A DNA stretch of 64,000 nucleotides from Lachnospiraceae bacterium (GTDB lineage Bacteria > Bacillota > Clostridia > Lachnospirales > Lachnospiraceae), in the NCBI GenBank assembly GCA_910574285.1, contig CAJTAL010000017.1, positions 1 to 64,000 of the forward strand. The letters are read 5' to 3'. Of this stretch, positions 15,665 through 24,472 are shown piece by piece. A program made the position numbers and the translations under genes. A model generated the notes under the pieces. That model saw only the letters and a program-made list of their open reading frames with translations, did no database searches and was not told where the DNA came from. The first letter of the stretch is position 1. Every line of letters begins with the position of its first letter.

Positions 15665-17370
15665 TGGATGCAGAGAAGAAAATAACTGCGAGGATGTTAC
15701 TTCGAGTTTCCTCAAACCAACAGTTGGATGCGGATGGTGATTTGGGGGTACAGCGGAGAATTGTAATGGATTACATAAAGGTGCATGATGAATGGGAGTT
15801 AGACTCTGAAAAACCAGAATACTATGAAGGCGGTGTTTCTGGTTTTAAGAACTCGGTGGAAGACCGTCAGGCGCTTCAGGACATTTTAGCAGATGCAAAG
15901 AAGGGTGAATTTGAAATTCTGGTATGCTATAAAGACGACCGTCTTGGGAGGCGTGAAGATGAAATACCGCAGTATATCAAAAAGCTGGCAAGTCTGGGGG
16001 TACTCGTCTATACGGTGAGGGACGGCTGTATTACTCCGCAGAGCCACATAGAGGATTTGCTGAACTATATCAGATACTGGCACGCGGAAGGTTCTAGTAT
16101 TGATACGTCTCAGCGTGTCAAGGATGCAGCCAAGGAGAATGTGAGACTGGGAAGGAATCAGGGCGGTAACGCGCCTTATGGATATAAGCTGGAATTTTCG
16201 GGAGAGTACAGCAAGCATCAGCGTGCGCTGAAAAAGAAGGTGATAGATTCCGAGCGTGCTGAGATAGTGCGTTATATCTATGATTTGGCGAAAACCTCCG
16301 GATATGGCGCGCAGAAGATTGCTTCTACATTAAACAGCGACGAGACGATGAGAAGTATGTCGCCAAATGGACAGGCATGGAAGAGCGGAACGGTGCGTGA
16401 TATCCTGCGGAATCCTATTTACACAGGGTATGAGGCGTATAACAGGCGCGAGAAGCGCAACGGACAATTTATCAGACTGGATAGTTCACAGTGGGTATTG
16501 TCAGAAGAATGTAACGAGAGCATTCAGATTATCTCACCTGATTTGTGGGAAGAAGTTCAGGAACTCAGAGAGCACAGGAAGAGGCAGATTGATACCAAGA
16601 AAGAAGGGAATGGACATGTACAGACCAAAACCAGTCAATATCTTGCCTTGCTTGACGTGGTGTATTGTGGATATTGCGGAAAGAAGCTGACCAATGGAAG
16701 CAAGTACAATTACTGGACTACAAAAGACGGAGAGAAGCGTCGTAGTGTTGTTGGGTACTACCGTTGCCAGTCAAAACAGCAGGGAGAATTATGTGAGGGA
16801 AAGAGGACGTACCGCGCCGACAATATTGAGCCTAATGTATTTGATTTTATCACAGATTATCTTACGACACTTGAGGATAACAGTACAGTTCTGGCGAAAC
16901 TGGCAGAGACTGAGAAAGAGCAGAAGAAGGTGGTACAGCAGAATATTAAAGGCAAACAGAAAGCACTGGAGCAGATGAAAAAAAATATTAATGTTCTGGA
17001 AGAAAGTATTCCGTTGGCGTTATGTGGTGAATGTGCGTTTTCCGCCGAAGAACTACAGGAGCAAATCAGAAAAAATAAAGAGAAGAAGACGGCACTGGAA
17101 GAAGAGATTGAAAAGATGGAACGGGACTTGGCGACGAGATATAGTGAAGCCGCTGAAGTAGACAAGTTTGTATTACAGATACCAGAATGGAAGGAGGCTT
17201 TTAAGAGCGGTTCTGTGGATGAAAAGCGTGTGATTGTCAACAGGCTGATTGAAAGGATTGACGTGTGGGAGGGGAAAATTAGAATAAATGTTCGGGTAAA
17301 TCTGAAGGAATTTTTATCCCGAAAATCTAGTTACGAACCTACCATTCCGTATATACCCTGTTCAGGGTAA
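15664..17370 (+). CDS. Large serine recombinase (integrase)
   Basis: 568 residues. The N-terminal resolvase domain has LLRVSSNQQ with the nucleophile Ser at about 16, then CYKDDRLGRRED. A recombinase domain follows (about 165-290, GNAPYGYK and TVRDILRNPIYTGY), then a zinc ribbon (VVYCGYCGKKL at about 335, CQSKQQGELCEG at about 370-382) and a coiled coil (about 400-500). It is the integrase of this element. Its last 10 or so codons (PTIPYIPCSG) read host sleC sequence in antisense, so its 3' end is completed by the target. After excision or in another site its C-terminus would differ. Confidence 0.95.
   Translation: MDAEKKITARMLLRVSSNQQLDADGDLGVQRRIVMDYIKVHDEWELDSEKPEYYEGGVSGFKNSVEDRQALQDILADAKKGEFEILVCYKDDRLGRREDEIPQYIKKLASLGVLVYTVRDGCITPQSHIEDLLNYIRYWHAEGSSIDTSQRVKDAAKENVRLGRNQGGNAPYGYKLEFSGEYSKHQRALKKKVIDSERAEIVRYIYDLAKTSGYGAQKIASTLNSDETMRSMSPNGQAWKSGTVRDILRNPIYTGYEAYNRREKRNGQFIRLDSSQWVLSEECNESIQIISPDLWEEVQELREHRKRQIDTKKEGNGHVQTKTSQYLALLDVVYCGYCGKKLTNGSKYNYWTTKDGEKRRSVVGYYRCQSKQQGELCEGKRTYRADNIEPNVFDFITDYLTTLEDNSTVLAKLAETEKEQKKVVQQNIKGKQKALEQMKKNINVLEESIPLALCGECAFSAEELQEQIRKNKEKKTALEEEIEKMERDLATRYSEAAEVDKFVLQIPEWKEAFKSGSVDEKRVIVNRLIERIDVWEGKIRINVRVNLKEFLSRKSSYEPTIPYIPCSG
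17336..17350. other. Attachment-site junction (right end of element)
   Basis: On the minus strand the sleC reading frame proceeds through TLNRVYTEW and then hits TAG at 17339-17341, exactly where family members continue with Tyr (TAY). The switch from host to element sequence therefore falls at about 17339-17342, around the bases TACCA on the + strand. The crossover dinucleotide cannot be fixed without the left junction or the empty site. Confidence 0.7.
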
Positions 17371-18022
17371 AGGACATGATCGCCAGGACATTTGCCCGGA
17401 TGGTATTGGCAGGCCAGGTGGCATAGATCTCACTGGAAGCGACATTCTTGATATAATCCTTATATTTGACATAGTAGTTCTGTGCAGTAGTATCCCGCGG
17501 GCTTCCGTCATGAACGACGATATACTCAGGCACTACTACCCGGCTCAGGACGATCTCACCCGATTCATTGACCGGCTTAATCTCATCTTCGGGTATCTTC
17601 GGCGGATAAGTACCGTATAAAGTATGTGCCGGAATGACGAAGATATCCTCGGAAGGTTCTTGTGTATCCAGCGGGCGGAGGGCTATGTTCTGAATGGCAG
17701 TTACGGAGGACAGGATCTCTGCCCCGGCGATGCTTACAGATTCAAATCCCGGAGCTTCTACCTGGAGCGTGTACTCGGAATAGGGCTGAATTTCGTTTTC
17801 CGGATCCAGGCTGTAGTCTAAAGGCGGCGCTTCAAGTTCGATCGTCTCGGTCTGGCCGGAGGAATCGGTCGTAAGCTGTTCGATCTGACTGTCCGGGACT
17901 CCGGTATAAGAGATAGATATGGAAGCATCTGCGACGGGATAGGAAGTGATCTCAGACGTAAGGTTGATCTGAAGCTTTCCTTTGTCAGGGGTGTCCTGCT
18001 GTGCTGCATATATGTCGTTCAT
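17339..18022 (-). pseudogene. sleC: 5' part of sleC (spore cortex-lytic enzyme precursor), interrupted by the element
   Basis: 227 codons with CACGAGGTATTTCT before the ATG. An N-terminal transthyretin-like/prepeptide region (ISYTGVPD, YSEYTLQVEAPGFESV) is followed by YPPKIPEDEIKP, PEYIVVHDGSP and the SpoIID-like start KDYIKNVASSEIYATWP with SFTLNRVYTEW. This matches what I recall of clostridial SleC. Full-length members are about 420-440 residues and end in a peptidoglycan-binding domain, all missing here. SleC degrades spore cortex during germination. The rest presumably lies beyond the element's left end. As it stands the gene should give no active enzyme unless the element is excised. Confidence 0.8.
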
Positions 18023-18088
18023 AGAAATACCTCGTGGAAGACTCTGTTACTGTCAGAATATGTGTCAGTGAAGAAAATGTTCCTGATA

Positions 18089-18117
18089 TTGTATATTTTC
18101 AAGAAATTGAATATAAT
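18089..18117 (+). promoter_or_regulatory. Promoter for the transglutaminase-like gene
   Basis: TTGTAT (18089-18094), a 17-base spacer and TATAAT (18112-18117), 44 bases before the ATG. A small inverted repeat, ATAGATT (18122-18128) with AATCTAT (18136-18142), lies just after it. Confidence 0.6.
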
Positions 18118-18160
18118 AGTGATAGATTATAAGACAATCTATTATAAGTGAGGAGTAAGC

Positions 18161-19381
18161 ATGAAGAGAAGACGAAAAAAAGCAGGCTGCCTGCATATAT
18201 TTGCGGCATTCGGAGGTTTTTTCTGCCTGATTATCGCAGTGATCAGCATTTCCTATGGAATTGGTACGAGTACCGACGTGGTAAAGAAGATCGAGAAAGA
18301 ATTCATCATGCCGAGTAAGGTTCCCTATCAGGAAGCGGTGGTTTCGGAAGAAGAAGTCGTACAGAAATTCTACTATCAGCAATTGGAAGAAGATGAGAGG
18401 CTGGTCTACAGAGAGATTTTGGACGGGATACAGGGGAATGTGGAAGAGATTTATGTTCACACTTCCGATGCGGAACGGGCAAATGCGGTCTTTCAATACA
18501 TTTTGAAGGATTATCCGGAGATATTCTGGTGCGACGGTACGATTTCCGCCACATCTTATGAAGGGGAAGAGGCATATACGGTATTACGGCCGACGTATGC
18601 CTATGACGAGACGGCAAAAGAAATCATGAAGGAAGAGATGACATCTGCCATTGAGGAATGTCTGGCAGAAGTGCCGGAGGAGAGTTCGGAGTATCAGAAG
18701 ATATTGTATGTGTATGAATATATTGTAAATACGGTTGACTATGACATGGCGGCGCCGGATAATCAGAATATCTACAGCGTGTTTAAATATCAGCGGTCTG
18801 TATGTGCGGGGTATTCCAAAGCGGCTCAGTATCTTCTGGAGCGGCTTGGCGTGTTCTGTACTTATGTGACGGGAACTACAGGCACCGGACAGAACCATGC
18901 GTGGAATCTGGTGAAATGCGAAGGGGATTACTATTATGTGGATGTGACATGGGGGGATCCTGTATTCCAGGAAGCAGAAGGAGAGGAAGTAAGCCAACTC
19001 CAGAATATCAGCTATGATTATATGCTCTGCAATGATGAGGAATTGTTTAAGAGCCATACGCCGGACAAAGACGCGCAGCTTCCGCCCTGCACGAAGATGA
19101 ATCGGAATTATTATATGATGAATGGGATGTATTATGATTCTTATGACGGAAATACGGTTCTGATGAGAATGAATGATGTGATTGCGGCCAAAGGCAATCC
19201 ATCCGTATTGAAATTCGCGAATCGTGACCTTTATAACCAGGCGCATGATGACGTGTTCCAGAACGTGATCAAATCAGCGGCGCAGAATCTGGCAGAGAAA
19301 TACGGTCTGACAGAAGTCCGCTATCAATACATGGACGAACCGGAGAATAATAAGATCACGATTTACTGGCAGTATGAATAA
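18161..19381 (+). CDS. Membrane-anchored transglutaminase-like protein
   Basis: 406 residues. An N-terminal basic segment and one transmembrane helix (about 12-36, IFAAFGGFFCLIIAVIS) anchor it outside the membrane. The transglutaminase-like catalytic triad is visible: Cys in RSVCAGYSKA (about 217), His in QNHAWN (about 246) and Asp in YYVDVTWGD (about 260). Bacterial members act as proteases, crosslinkers or wall-associated enzymes; the substrate is unknown. The gene lies divergent to the broken sleC and beside another transglutaminase-like gene. Confidence 0.85.
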   Translation: MKRRRKKAGCLHIFAAFGGFFCLIIAVISISYGIGTSTDVVKKIEKEFIMPSKVPYQEAVVSEEEVVQKFYYQQLEEDERLVYREILDGIQGNVEEIYVHTSDAERANAVFQYILKDYPEIFWCDGTISATSYEGEEAYTVLRPTYAYDETAKEIMKEEMTSAIEECLAEVPEESSEYQKILYVYEYIVNTVDYDMAAPDNQNIYSVFKYQRSVCAGYSKAAQYLLERLGVFCTYVTGTTGTGQNHAWNLVKCEGDYYYVDVTWGDPVFQEAEGEEVSQLQNISYDYMLCNDEELFKSHTPDKDAQLPPCTKMNRNYYMMNGMYYDSYDGNTVLMRMNDVIAAKGNPSVLKFANRDLYNQAHDDVFQNVIKSAAQNLAEKYGLTEVRYQYMDEPENNKITIYWQYE

Positions 19382-19388
19382 TGTTAAC

Positions 19389-19416
19389 TTGACTTAGTTT
19401 GAAAACATGTTATTAT
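19389..19416 (+). promoter_or_regulatory. Promoter for the second transglutaminase-like gene
   Basis: TTGACT (19389-19394), a 16-base spacer and TATTAT (19411-19416), ahead of the ribosome site GGGAGG at 19432-19437. Confidence 0.6.
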
Positions 19417-19449
19417 TAATTATATGAAGAAGGGAGGATGATAGATAGG

Positions 19450-21555
19450 ATGGCAAATCTGAGAAGCAGGTTCAGGCAGATATTAGGATGTGTCCTGACG
19501 GCGGGAATGATGGTTGGCGGCATGAATCTTACCGTATTGCCGGTATCTGCAACAGAAATAGAAGCAGAAAGCAGTGAAGAGCCTTTGTCCGGAAATTTTG
19601 GGGCAAGCAGATTGACAGGTGTAAGCCTGAATGTATATAAATATTTGAAAGAGGCGGTTCGTGGAACGGCGGACGGAAGCAAACCGAATGCGGAATATGA
19701 TATCACCGAGGTTGTTACTACTGCGGAAGAAGCAAGAGAACTCAGCAATAATCTGGGAACGATCTATGATTATCTTCTGATGGACTGTCCCTACGAGCTG
19801 TATTGGTATGACAAATCAGCCAAAGACCCGAATCCGCGGGTGGAAGGCGCGGTCGATTATACGTATAGTTATGCAGGGGATCGTGCGACAGATGTGAAGA
19901 TCCGGATGTTGGTGTCTAAGGAATACCGGTCGGACAGTCTGGCCGGAAACAGTGATTCCTGGTACTATACGGTGGATACCGGGCTTATCTCGGCGGCAAG
20001 GATGGTTCCTGCAAAGGCGCAGGCGATCGTAGACGCGAATGCGGGCAAGACTGATTATCAGAAGATGCTTGCTTATAAGAATGCGATCTGTGACAGGGTG
20101 GTTTATGATGAAGCCGCCATTGGACCAGGTTATAACGCTTCTAATAAGCCCTGGCAGTTAATCTCCGTATTTGACGATGATTCGAATACGAATGTCGTCT
20201 GTGAAGGTTATTCCAAGGCGTTTCAATATCTTTGTGATCTGTCAGAATTTAGTAATGCAAGATGCTATACCGTATCAGGCGGGATGGCAGGGGGAACCGG
20301 CGGAGGCGCCCATATGTGGAACATCGTATCCATTGACGGCGGGAATTATCTGGTAGATGTGACCGACTGCGACGAGGGTACGATAGGGGCTCCTGACTTG
20401 TTGTTTCTGGCGGTTCCTTCAGAAGGAAGCTGGGATACACAGTATAATTTCTCTGTAGGCTTGAATTATAAGTATGATAATGAAATGCTCGGGTTATTTG
20501 GCGAGGAGATATTAAAGCTGTCAGGCAAGTCTTATGACCCGTCTACATCTCAGGCCGCACCTGTCCGGCCGGGTAATACAGGAACCCCGGATAATTCCGG
20601 CCAGCCAGGAACTCCGGATATCCCGGATAATTCCGGTCAGCCGAGTACTCCGGAAACCCCGGATAATTCCGGTCAGCCGAATACTCCGGAAACCCCGGAT
20701 ACCTCTGTGGAGGAAAAAGATCCGGAAGAAAAGCCGGAAGAAAAGGAACCGGAGGAAAAGGAACCGGAGAAAAAAGATCCGGAGAAGACCGAGGGATCAG
20801 ACAAAACGGACACGGCGGAAAAGGATGAAGACGCAGACAAACCGACATTTGACGTTGTAAGTATGGATACTTCCGACGGAGGCGAATATAAGGCTGTGGA
20901 AGAGTGTATCAGGGCAATGTATGTGCGGAACGGAGATGAGCTGGAGTTTGTAGACGCGTCTAAGATTGAGGAACTGGTAAGAAGTAAATTATCCCGGAAG
21001 CACAGGATATCCGCATCAAATGTCCAGGTTCATGAGATCTCACTTAAGGTTAAGAATGAGAAGGGCGAGTGGGAGGTTGTCTCTGCAGAGAATTTCCCGA
21101 AGGATGGAATTCAGATTACCATGCCGTATCCGAAAGGTACAGGTAAAGAAGGGTATCTGTTCTACGGACAGCATCTGTTCGCGGAGGATGTAAATGAGTA
21201 TAAGGCAGGAACGACAGAAGATCTGGAGATCGTGAAGGAAGATAACGGAATTACTTTTGTTGTTCATGGATTGTCGCCGGTGTCTGTCGGATGGAGCCAG
21301 GAAGAAAAGGACGAGAATTCCGAAGCCTCTGCATCTGAAGGGACAGATCAGCAGTCAGGTACGGCGGGGACGGATCAGCAGTCAGGTACGACAGGAACCA
21401 GCCCGCAGGGAACCAGTGTTAAGAGCCCGAAGACAAGCGACAGCAATGTTATTTTGATGTATGAGATAGTGATGTTGTTAGCTATGGGAATCATAATTGG
21501 CATGGAGGCCAGATCAAGGTCATCACGGAGAAAAGAAGCGTCTGGCAGGAAGTAG
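19450..21555 (+). CDS. Secreted transglutaminase-like protein with wall-anchor-like tail
   Basis: I preferred ATG 19450 to ATG 19438 because the latter touches the ribosome site. About 701 residues: a signal peptide to about residue 33 (LPVSATEI), then a transglutaminase core with Cys in VVCEGYSKAF (about 250), His in GGAHMWN (about 287) and Asp in YLVDVTDCD (about 303). Pro/Ser/Gly/Glu repeats follow (about 370-460, units like PDNSGQPSTPET and EEKEPEEK), then a beta-rich domain. The C-terminus has SPKTSD, a hydrophobic helix and a basic end, resembling a sorting signal with Ser in place of Gly. It is likely surface-exposed and wall-linked. Confidence 0.8.
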   Translation: MANLRSRFRQILGCVLTAGMMVGGMNLTVLPVSATEIEAESSEEPLSGNFGASRLTGVSLNVYKYLKEAVRGTADGSKPNAEYDITEVVTTAEEARELSNNLGTIYDYLLMDCPYELYWYDKSAKDPNPRVEGAVDYTYSYAGDRATDVKIRMLVSKEYRSDSLAGNSDSWYYTVDTGLISAARMVPAKAQAIVDANAGKTDYQKMLAYKNAICDRVVYDEAAIGPGYNASNKPWQLISVFDDDSNTNVVCEGYSKAFQYLCDLSEFSNARCYTVSGGMAGGTGGGAHMWNIVSIDGGNYLVDVTDCDEGTIGAPDLLFLAVPSEGSWDTQYNFSVGLNYKYDNEMLGLFGEEILKLSGKSYDPSTSQAAPVRPGNTGTPDNSGQPGTPDIPDNSGQPSTPETPDNSGQPNTPETPDTSVEEKDPEEKPEEKEPEEKEPEKKDPEKTEGSDKTDTAEKDEDADKPTFDVVSMDTSDGGEYKAVEECIRAMYVRNGDELEFVDASKIEELVRSKLSRKHRISASNVQVHEISLKVKNEKGEWEVVSAENFPKDGIQITMPYPKGTGKEGYLFYGQHLFAEDVNEYKAGTTEDLEIVKEDNGITFVVHGLSPVSVGWSQEEKDENSEASASEGTDQQSGTAGTDQQSGTTGTSPQGTSVKSPKTSDSNVILMYEIVMLLAMGIIIGMEARSRSSRRKEASGRK

Positions 21556-21602
21556 CAGGATCACCGGTCTGTGAATAGAATTACATAATAGAAAGCTGAC
21601 GA

Positions 21603-21650
21603 ACAGCGTCTGATTTGAGGTTTAAGAACTTTAAATCAGACGCTGTTTTT
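21603..21650 (+). terminator. Strong Rho-independent terminator
   Basis: ACAGCGTCTGATTT (21603-21616) pairs perfectly with AAATCAGACGCTGT (21633-21646) over a 16-base loop, followed by TTTT. Confidence 0.9.
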
Positions 21651-21752
21651 ACTATACAGGGAACAGTGTTCCGGATATGATGTAACCCCTGGGAGATATC
21701 GTGTTGGATAAATTCTGTATTTCTGGGATACGAATCCAATTTTGATTTTTTG

Positions 21753-21781
21753 TTGACATATGGGAAAAGTCGTGATACCAT
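21753..21781 (+). promoter_or_regulatory. Promoter upstream of the wall hydrolase gene
   Basis: TTGACA (21753-21758), 17 bases and TACCAT (21776-21781). The -10 box is imperfect. A second candidate -10, TATACT, lies at 21846-21851, downstream of the WalR-like boxes. Confidence 0.5.
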
Positions 21782-21801
21782 ATCCTTCGTTGTGTACAAC
21801 G

Positions 21802-21827
21802 TGTAACAAATTTGTAATATTTGTAAT
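21802..21827 (+). promoter_or_regulatory. WalR-like box TGTAAC-N5-TGTAAT
   Basis: TGTAAC (21802-21807), 5 bases and TGTAAT (21813-21818) match the known WalR consensus TGTWAH-N5-TGTWAH exactly. Another TGTAAT follows at 21822-21827 and a TGTAAC at 21875-21880. WalR controls wall hydrolases in Bacillus and relatives, and the next gene is one. Confidence 0.55.
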
Positions 21828-21899
21828 AATTTTTAAAAATTTGAATATACTTTATTAAAACAATATTCATGTTTTGTAACAATAGGAGGATACAGATTG

Positions 21900-22523
21900 A
21901 TGATAAAAAATAAAACAATAAATTCGGTTGTTGCGGTTGTCTCGGCATGCTCCCTGATGGCAGGGTTCACCAGCGAGGCGGCTTCTCTGCAGCCGGGGGG
22001 AAGAACGGTAACGAGCACAAAGGAAAACCATGTATTAGAGACGCAGAATGATACATTGCAGGTAATGCCTGACAGGATTATGGTTTCCACCAAAGAGAAG
22101 ATAGAAGAAGAACAGAGAAGAATCAGTGCTGAGATCGAGCAGAGAGAGCGTGAAGCCAGAGAAAAGGCAGAACGGGAGACAGAAGCTTTACGCGCGCAAT
22201 ATCAGGAGCTGATGGCGTCTATTATCTTCTGTGAAGCTGGAAACCAGCCGTATGAAGGACAGGTTGCGGTAGGAGCAGTAGTTATGAACCGTGTGAAGAG
22301 CAGTGTATATCCGAATAGTATCGAAGCAGTGATTTACCAGTCGGGACAATTCAGTCCGGCATCTACGGGATGGCTTGACAGAGTAAGAAGTTCCCGCAGT
22401 TATACGGCGACATCTATGCAGGCGGCAGCAGATGCCCTTGCCGGATCGAATCCCATCGGAGAATGTCTGTATTTTGACCAGGGCGGATACGGGATGAAGA
22501 TCGGAGCACATTATTTTCATTAG
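21900..22523 (+). CDS. SleB-type cell-wall hydrolase (Hydrolase_2)
   Basis: ATG 21900 follows AGGAGG (21885-21890). About 207 residues: a signal peptide to about residue 28 (SEAAS), a coiled-coil Glu/Arg-rich linker (about 65-100) and a C-terminal SleB/CwlJ-like domain. That domain begins MASIIFCEAGNQPYEGQVAVGAVVMNRV, of which I cite MASIIFCEAGNQPYEG, with the catalytic Glu in FCEAG. It ends GGYGMKIGAHYFH. The family cleaves peptidoglycan in spores or growing cells. A WalR-like box upstream fits vegetative wall turnover. Confidence 0.85.
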   Translation: MIKNKTINSVVAVVSACSLMAGFTSEAASLQPGGRTVTSTKENHVLETQNDTLQVMPDRIMVSTKEKIEEEQRRISAEIEQREREAREKAERETEALRAQYQELMASIIFCEAGNQPYEGQVAVGAVVMNRVKSSVYPNSIEAVIYQSGQFSPASTGWLDRVRSSRSYTATSMQAAADALAGSNPIGECLYFDQGGYGMKIGAHYFH

Positions 22524-22546
22524 GCTTTGTTTTGCGGAAAAATTGA

Positions 22547-22601
22547 GTGGCTGCTGCAAAATAACAGATTCGCGGAAGAATCATTATTTTGCAGCAGCCA
22601 C
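22547..22601. terminator. Bidirectional terminator between the hydrolase and glgB
   Basis: GTGGCTGCTGCAAAATAA (22547-22564) is perfectly repeated in inverse at 22584-22601. It serves the convergent genes on both sides. Confidence 0.85.
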
Positions 22602-22612
22602 TTTGCCGTTGT

Positions 22613-24409
22613 CTAACTGATTTTATAATAAACGGCAGAATGCGGGCTTAATGAGAATGCAGCGCAATGCTTTTTAAGCGTAATTTCTTTATCTGCATCT
22701 TTATATGTCTTTGTGCCTCCATATTCCGGTGCATCGCTTGCGAGAAGCAGAGTCAGCTTCTTCGCGTTATCCAGCGTGATTTCATAGTCTTCCTGCGTTT
22801 GGTCTGAGAAGTTGAAGACAGCAAGAAGTCTTTCTTTTTCTGAGATTCTTTCGAATGTATAGATGCAGCGTTCTTCCTGGTGGCAGTCGATCCAGCGGAA
22901 GCCATCGGTACTGTAGTCGTTCCGGTAAAGCGCCGGATGTTCCAGGTAGAGCAGATTCAGGTTTTTCATAAACCGGTGGAAAGCGTCATGGATCGGATAA
23001 GTCAGGATATCCCAGTCCTGTGCCCGTTTCTCGTCCCATTCCCTGAACTGGCCGATTTCATTTCCCATGAAGTTCAGCTTCTTTCCCGGATGCGCGTACA
23101 TATACATATAGAGGGCGCGTGCCTGAGGGAATTTGACGTCGTATTCTCCGTTCATCTTCTGCATGATCGTGGCTTTTCCATGTACGACTTCATCGTGGGA
23201 GAGGGGCAGTAAGAAAGCGTCGTTGTAGTAGTACATCATGGAGAAGGTAAGTTTATGGTAATTTGCCGGCCGGTATATAGGATCAGTGCGGAAATAATCC
23301 AGCGTATCGTTCATCCAGCCCATATCCCATTTATAATCGAAACCGAGCCCTCCTTCGGAAACCGGTCTGGTAACGCTCGGGTAGGATGTGGAATCTTCGG
23401 CGGAGAGCATGGCGTCTGGGTGCCGTTCTTTCAGTCCGCGGTTCATCTCGCGGATGAAATCAACGGCAGTATTATTGACTCCTCTCGCCGGGTCGCCCTG
23501 CCAGTAGATGATCCGGCTGATGGCATCCATGCGGATTCCGTCTATATGGTATTCCGTAAGCCAGTAGTTGGCGGCGGACTGAAGGAAACTTCTGACCTCG
23601 CCGCGGGAATGCATGAAGTTGCAGCTACCCCATTCACTGACTCCGACGTCCTGGTTCGGATACTCATACAGGGCGGTTCCGTCATAGTTGGCGAGGGCGT
23701 AGCCGTCTACGGCGAAATGAACCGGTACAAAATCCAGGATGACTCCGATGCCATGCTGATGGCAGGCGTCAATGAATGCCATCAGTTCATCGGCGGCGCC
23801 ATAGCGGGATGTGGGGCTGAAAAAGCCGGTATTCTGGTAGCCCCAGGATTCATCGCAGGGATGCTCGCTTAGGGGCATGATTTCTATATAATTATAGCCG
23901 TATTCCTTCAGATACGGGATCAGGATATCCGCCATCTCCGTATAGGTGTACCAGTCGTCCGCCTGGTCGGAGGGCTTCTTAAAAGAGCCGAAGTGAATCT
24001 CGTAGATATTAAGCGGCTTGTCTTTACAGTCGGTACGTTTCTGCATCCATATGGAATCGTGGTAGGTATAATCGGAGAGGTCGCGTATATAAGACGCAGT
24101 ATTGGGTCTTAGTTCCATCCCGAATCCGTAGGGATCGCAGTGGTCGATATAAGAATTACCGTGTTTGTAGATCCGGTACTTGTACATCATTCCCGGTGCG
24201 GCGTTTTCGGCATAGCATTCCCAGAAATTTCCGTCATAGATCTTGTGCATCTCCATTTCCTGCCAGTCTGTAAATTCTCCGATCAGTGAGATCCTTGCTG
24301 CGCCCGGTGCGAATGTACGGAAGGTGACGCCTTTAGCTTCCGGATGTGCGCCTAGGAATCGGTATGCGTCGAATACTTTCCCGGTATAGAATCCATAAAA
24401 ATCCATCAT
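22613..24409 (-). CDS. glgB: 1,4-alpha-glucan branching enzyme
   Basis: AGGAG at 24419-24423 suits the start at 24409 better than the ATG touching it at 24418. The product has about 598 residues: an N-terminal CBM48-like domain (FRTFAPGAARISLIGEFTDW) and a GH13 barrel. Motifs are DFVPVHF, DGIRMDAIS with the nucleophile Asp at about 290, SAEDS with the acid Glu at about 337, and LPLSHDEVVHG. The C-terminal beta domain is complete. It makes alpha-1,6 branches in glycogen. No other glycogen gene is nearby. Confidence 0.92.
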   Translation of the reverse strand: MMDFYGFYTGKVFDAYRFLGAHPEAKGVTFRTFAPGAARISLIGEFTDWQEMEMHKIYDGNFWECYAENAAPGMMYKYRIYKHGNSYIDHCDPYGFGMELRPNTASYIRDLSDYTYHDSIWMQKRTDCKDKPLNIYEIHFGSFKKPSDQADDWYTYTEMADILIPYLKEYGYNYIEIMPLSEHPCDESWGYQNTGFFSPTSRYGAADELMAFIDACHQHGIGVILDFVPVHFAVDGYALANYDGTALYEYPNQDVGVSEWGSCNFMHSRGEVRSFLQSAANYWLTEYHIDGIRMDAISRIIYWQGDPARGVNNTAVDFIREMNRGLKERHPDAMLSAEDSTSYPSVTRPVSEGGLGFDYKWDMGWMNDTLDYFRTDPIYRPANYHKLTFSMMYYYNDAFLLPLSHDEVVHGKATIMQKMNGEYDVKFPQARALYMYMYAHPGKKLNFMGNEIGQFREWDEKRAQDWDILTYPIHDAFHRFMKNLNLLYLEHPALYRNDYSTDGFRWIDCHQEERCIYTFERISEKERLLAVFNFSDQTQEDYEITLDNAKKLTLLLASDAPEYGGTKTYKDADKEITLKKHCAAFSLSPHSAVYYKIS

Positions 24410-24472
24410 GTTTTTCATCTCCTGTAATCATAAAAGAACTTTATCGTTCTCAAGTAAAATAATAGACAGTAG

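Larger units (their letters stand above)
1..17341. mobile_element. Integrated element, right-hand part (left end outside window)
   Basis: The right border is fixed by the large serine recombinase gene whose 3' end runs into an interrupted sleC gene at about 17339-17342. The left border is not in the window, because the missing 3' part of sleC is not seen. Nearly all genes are on the + strand and many are unknown or surface-related. The 9-mer GGGGGTATC occurs 16 times in this interval and I found none after it. No relaxase, coupling protein or phage structural gene is visible here, so whether it is conjugative, mobilisable or a phage remnant cannot be decided from this part. Confidence 0.85.

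Noticed and set aside
23255-23872. 205-residue + strand frame
   Set aside because: It is antisense to the well-supported glgB gene.
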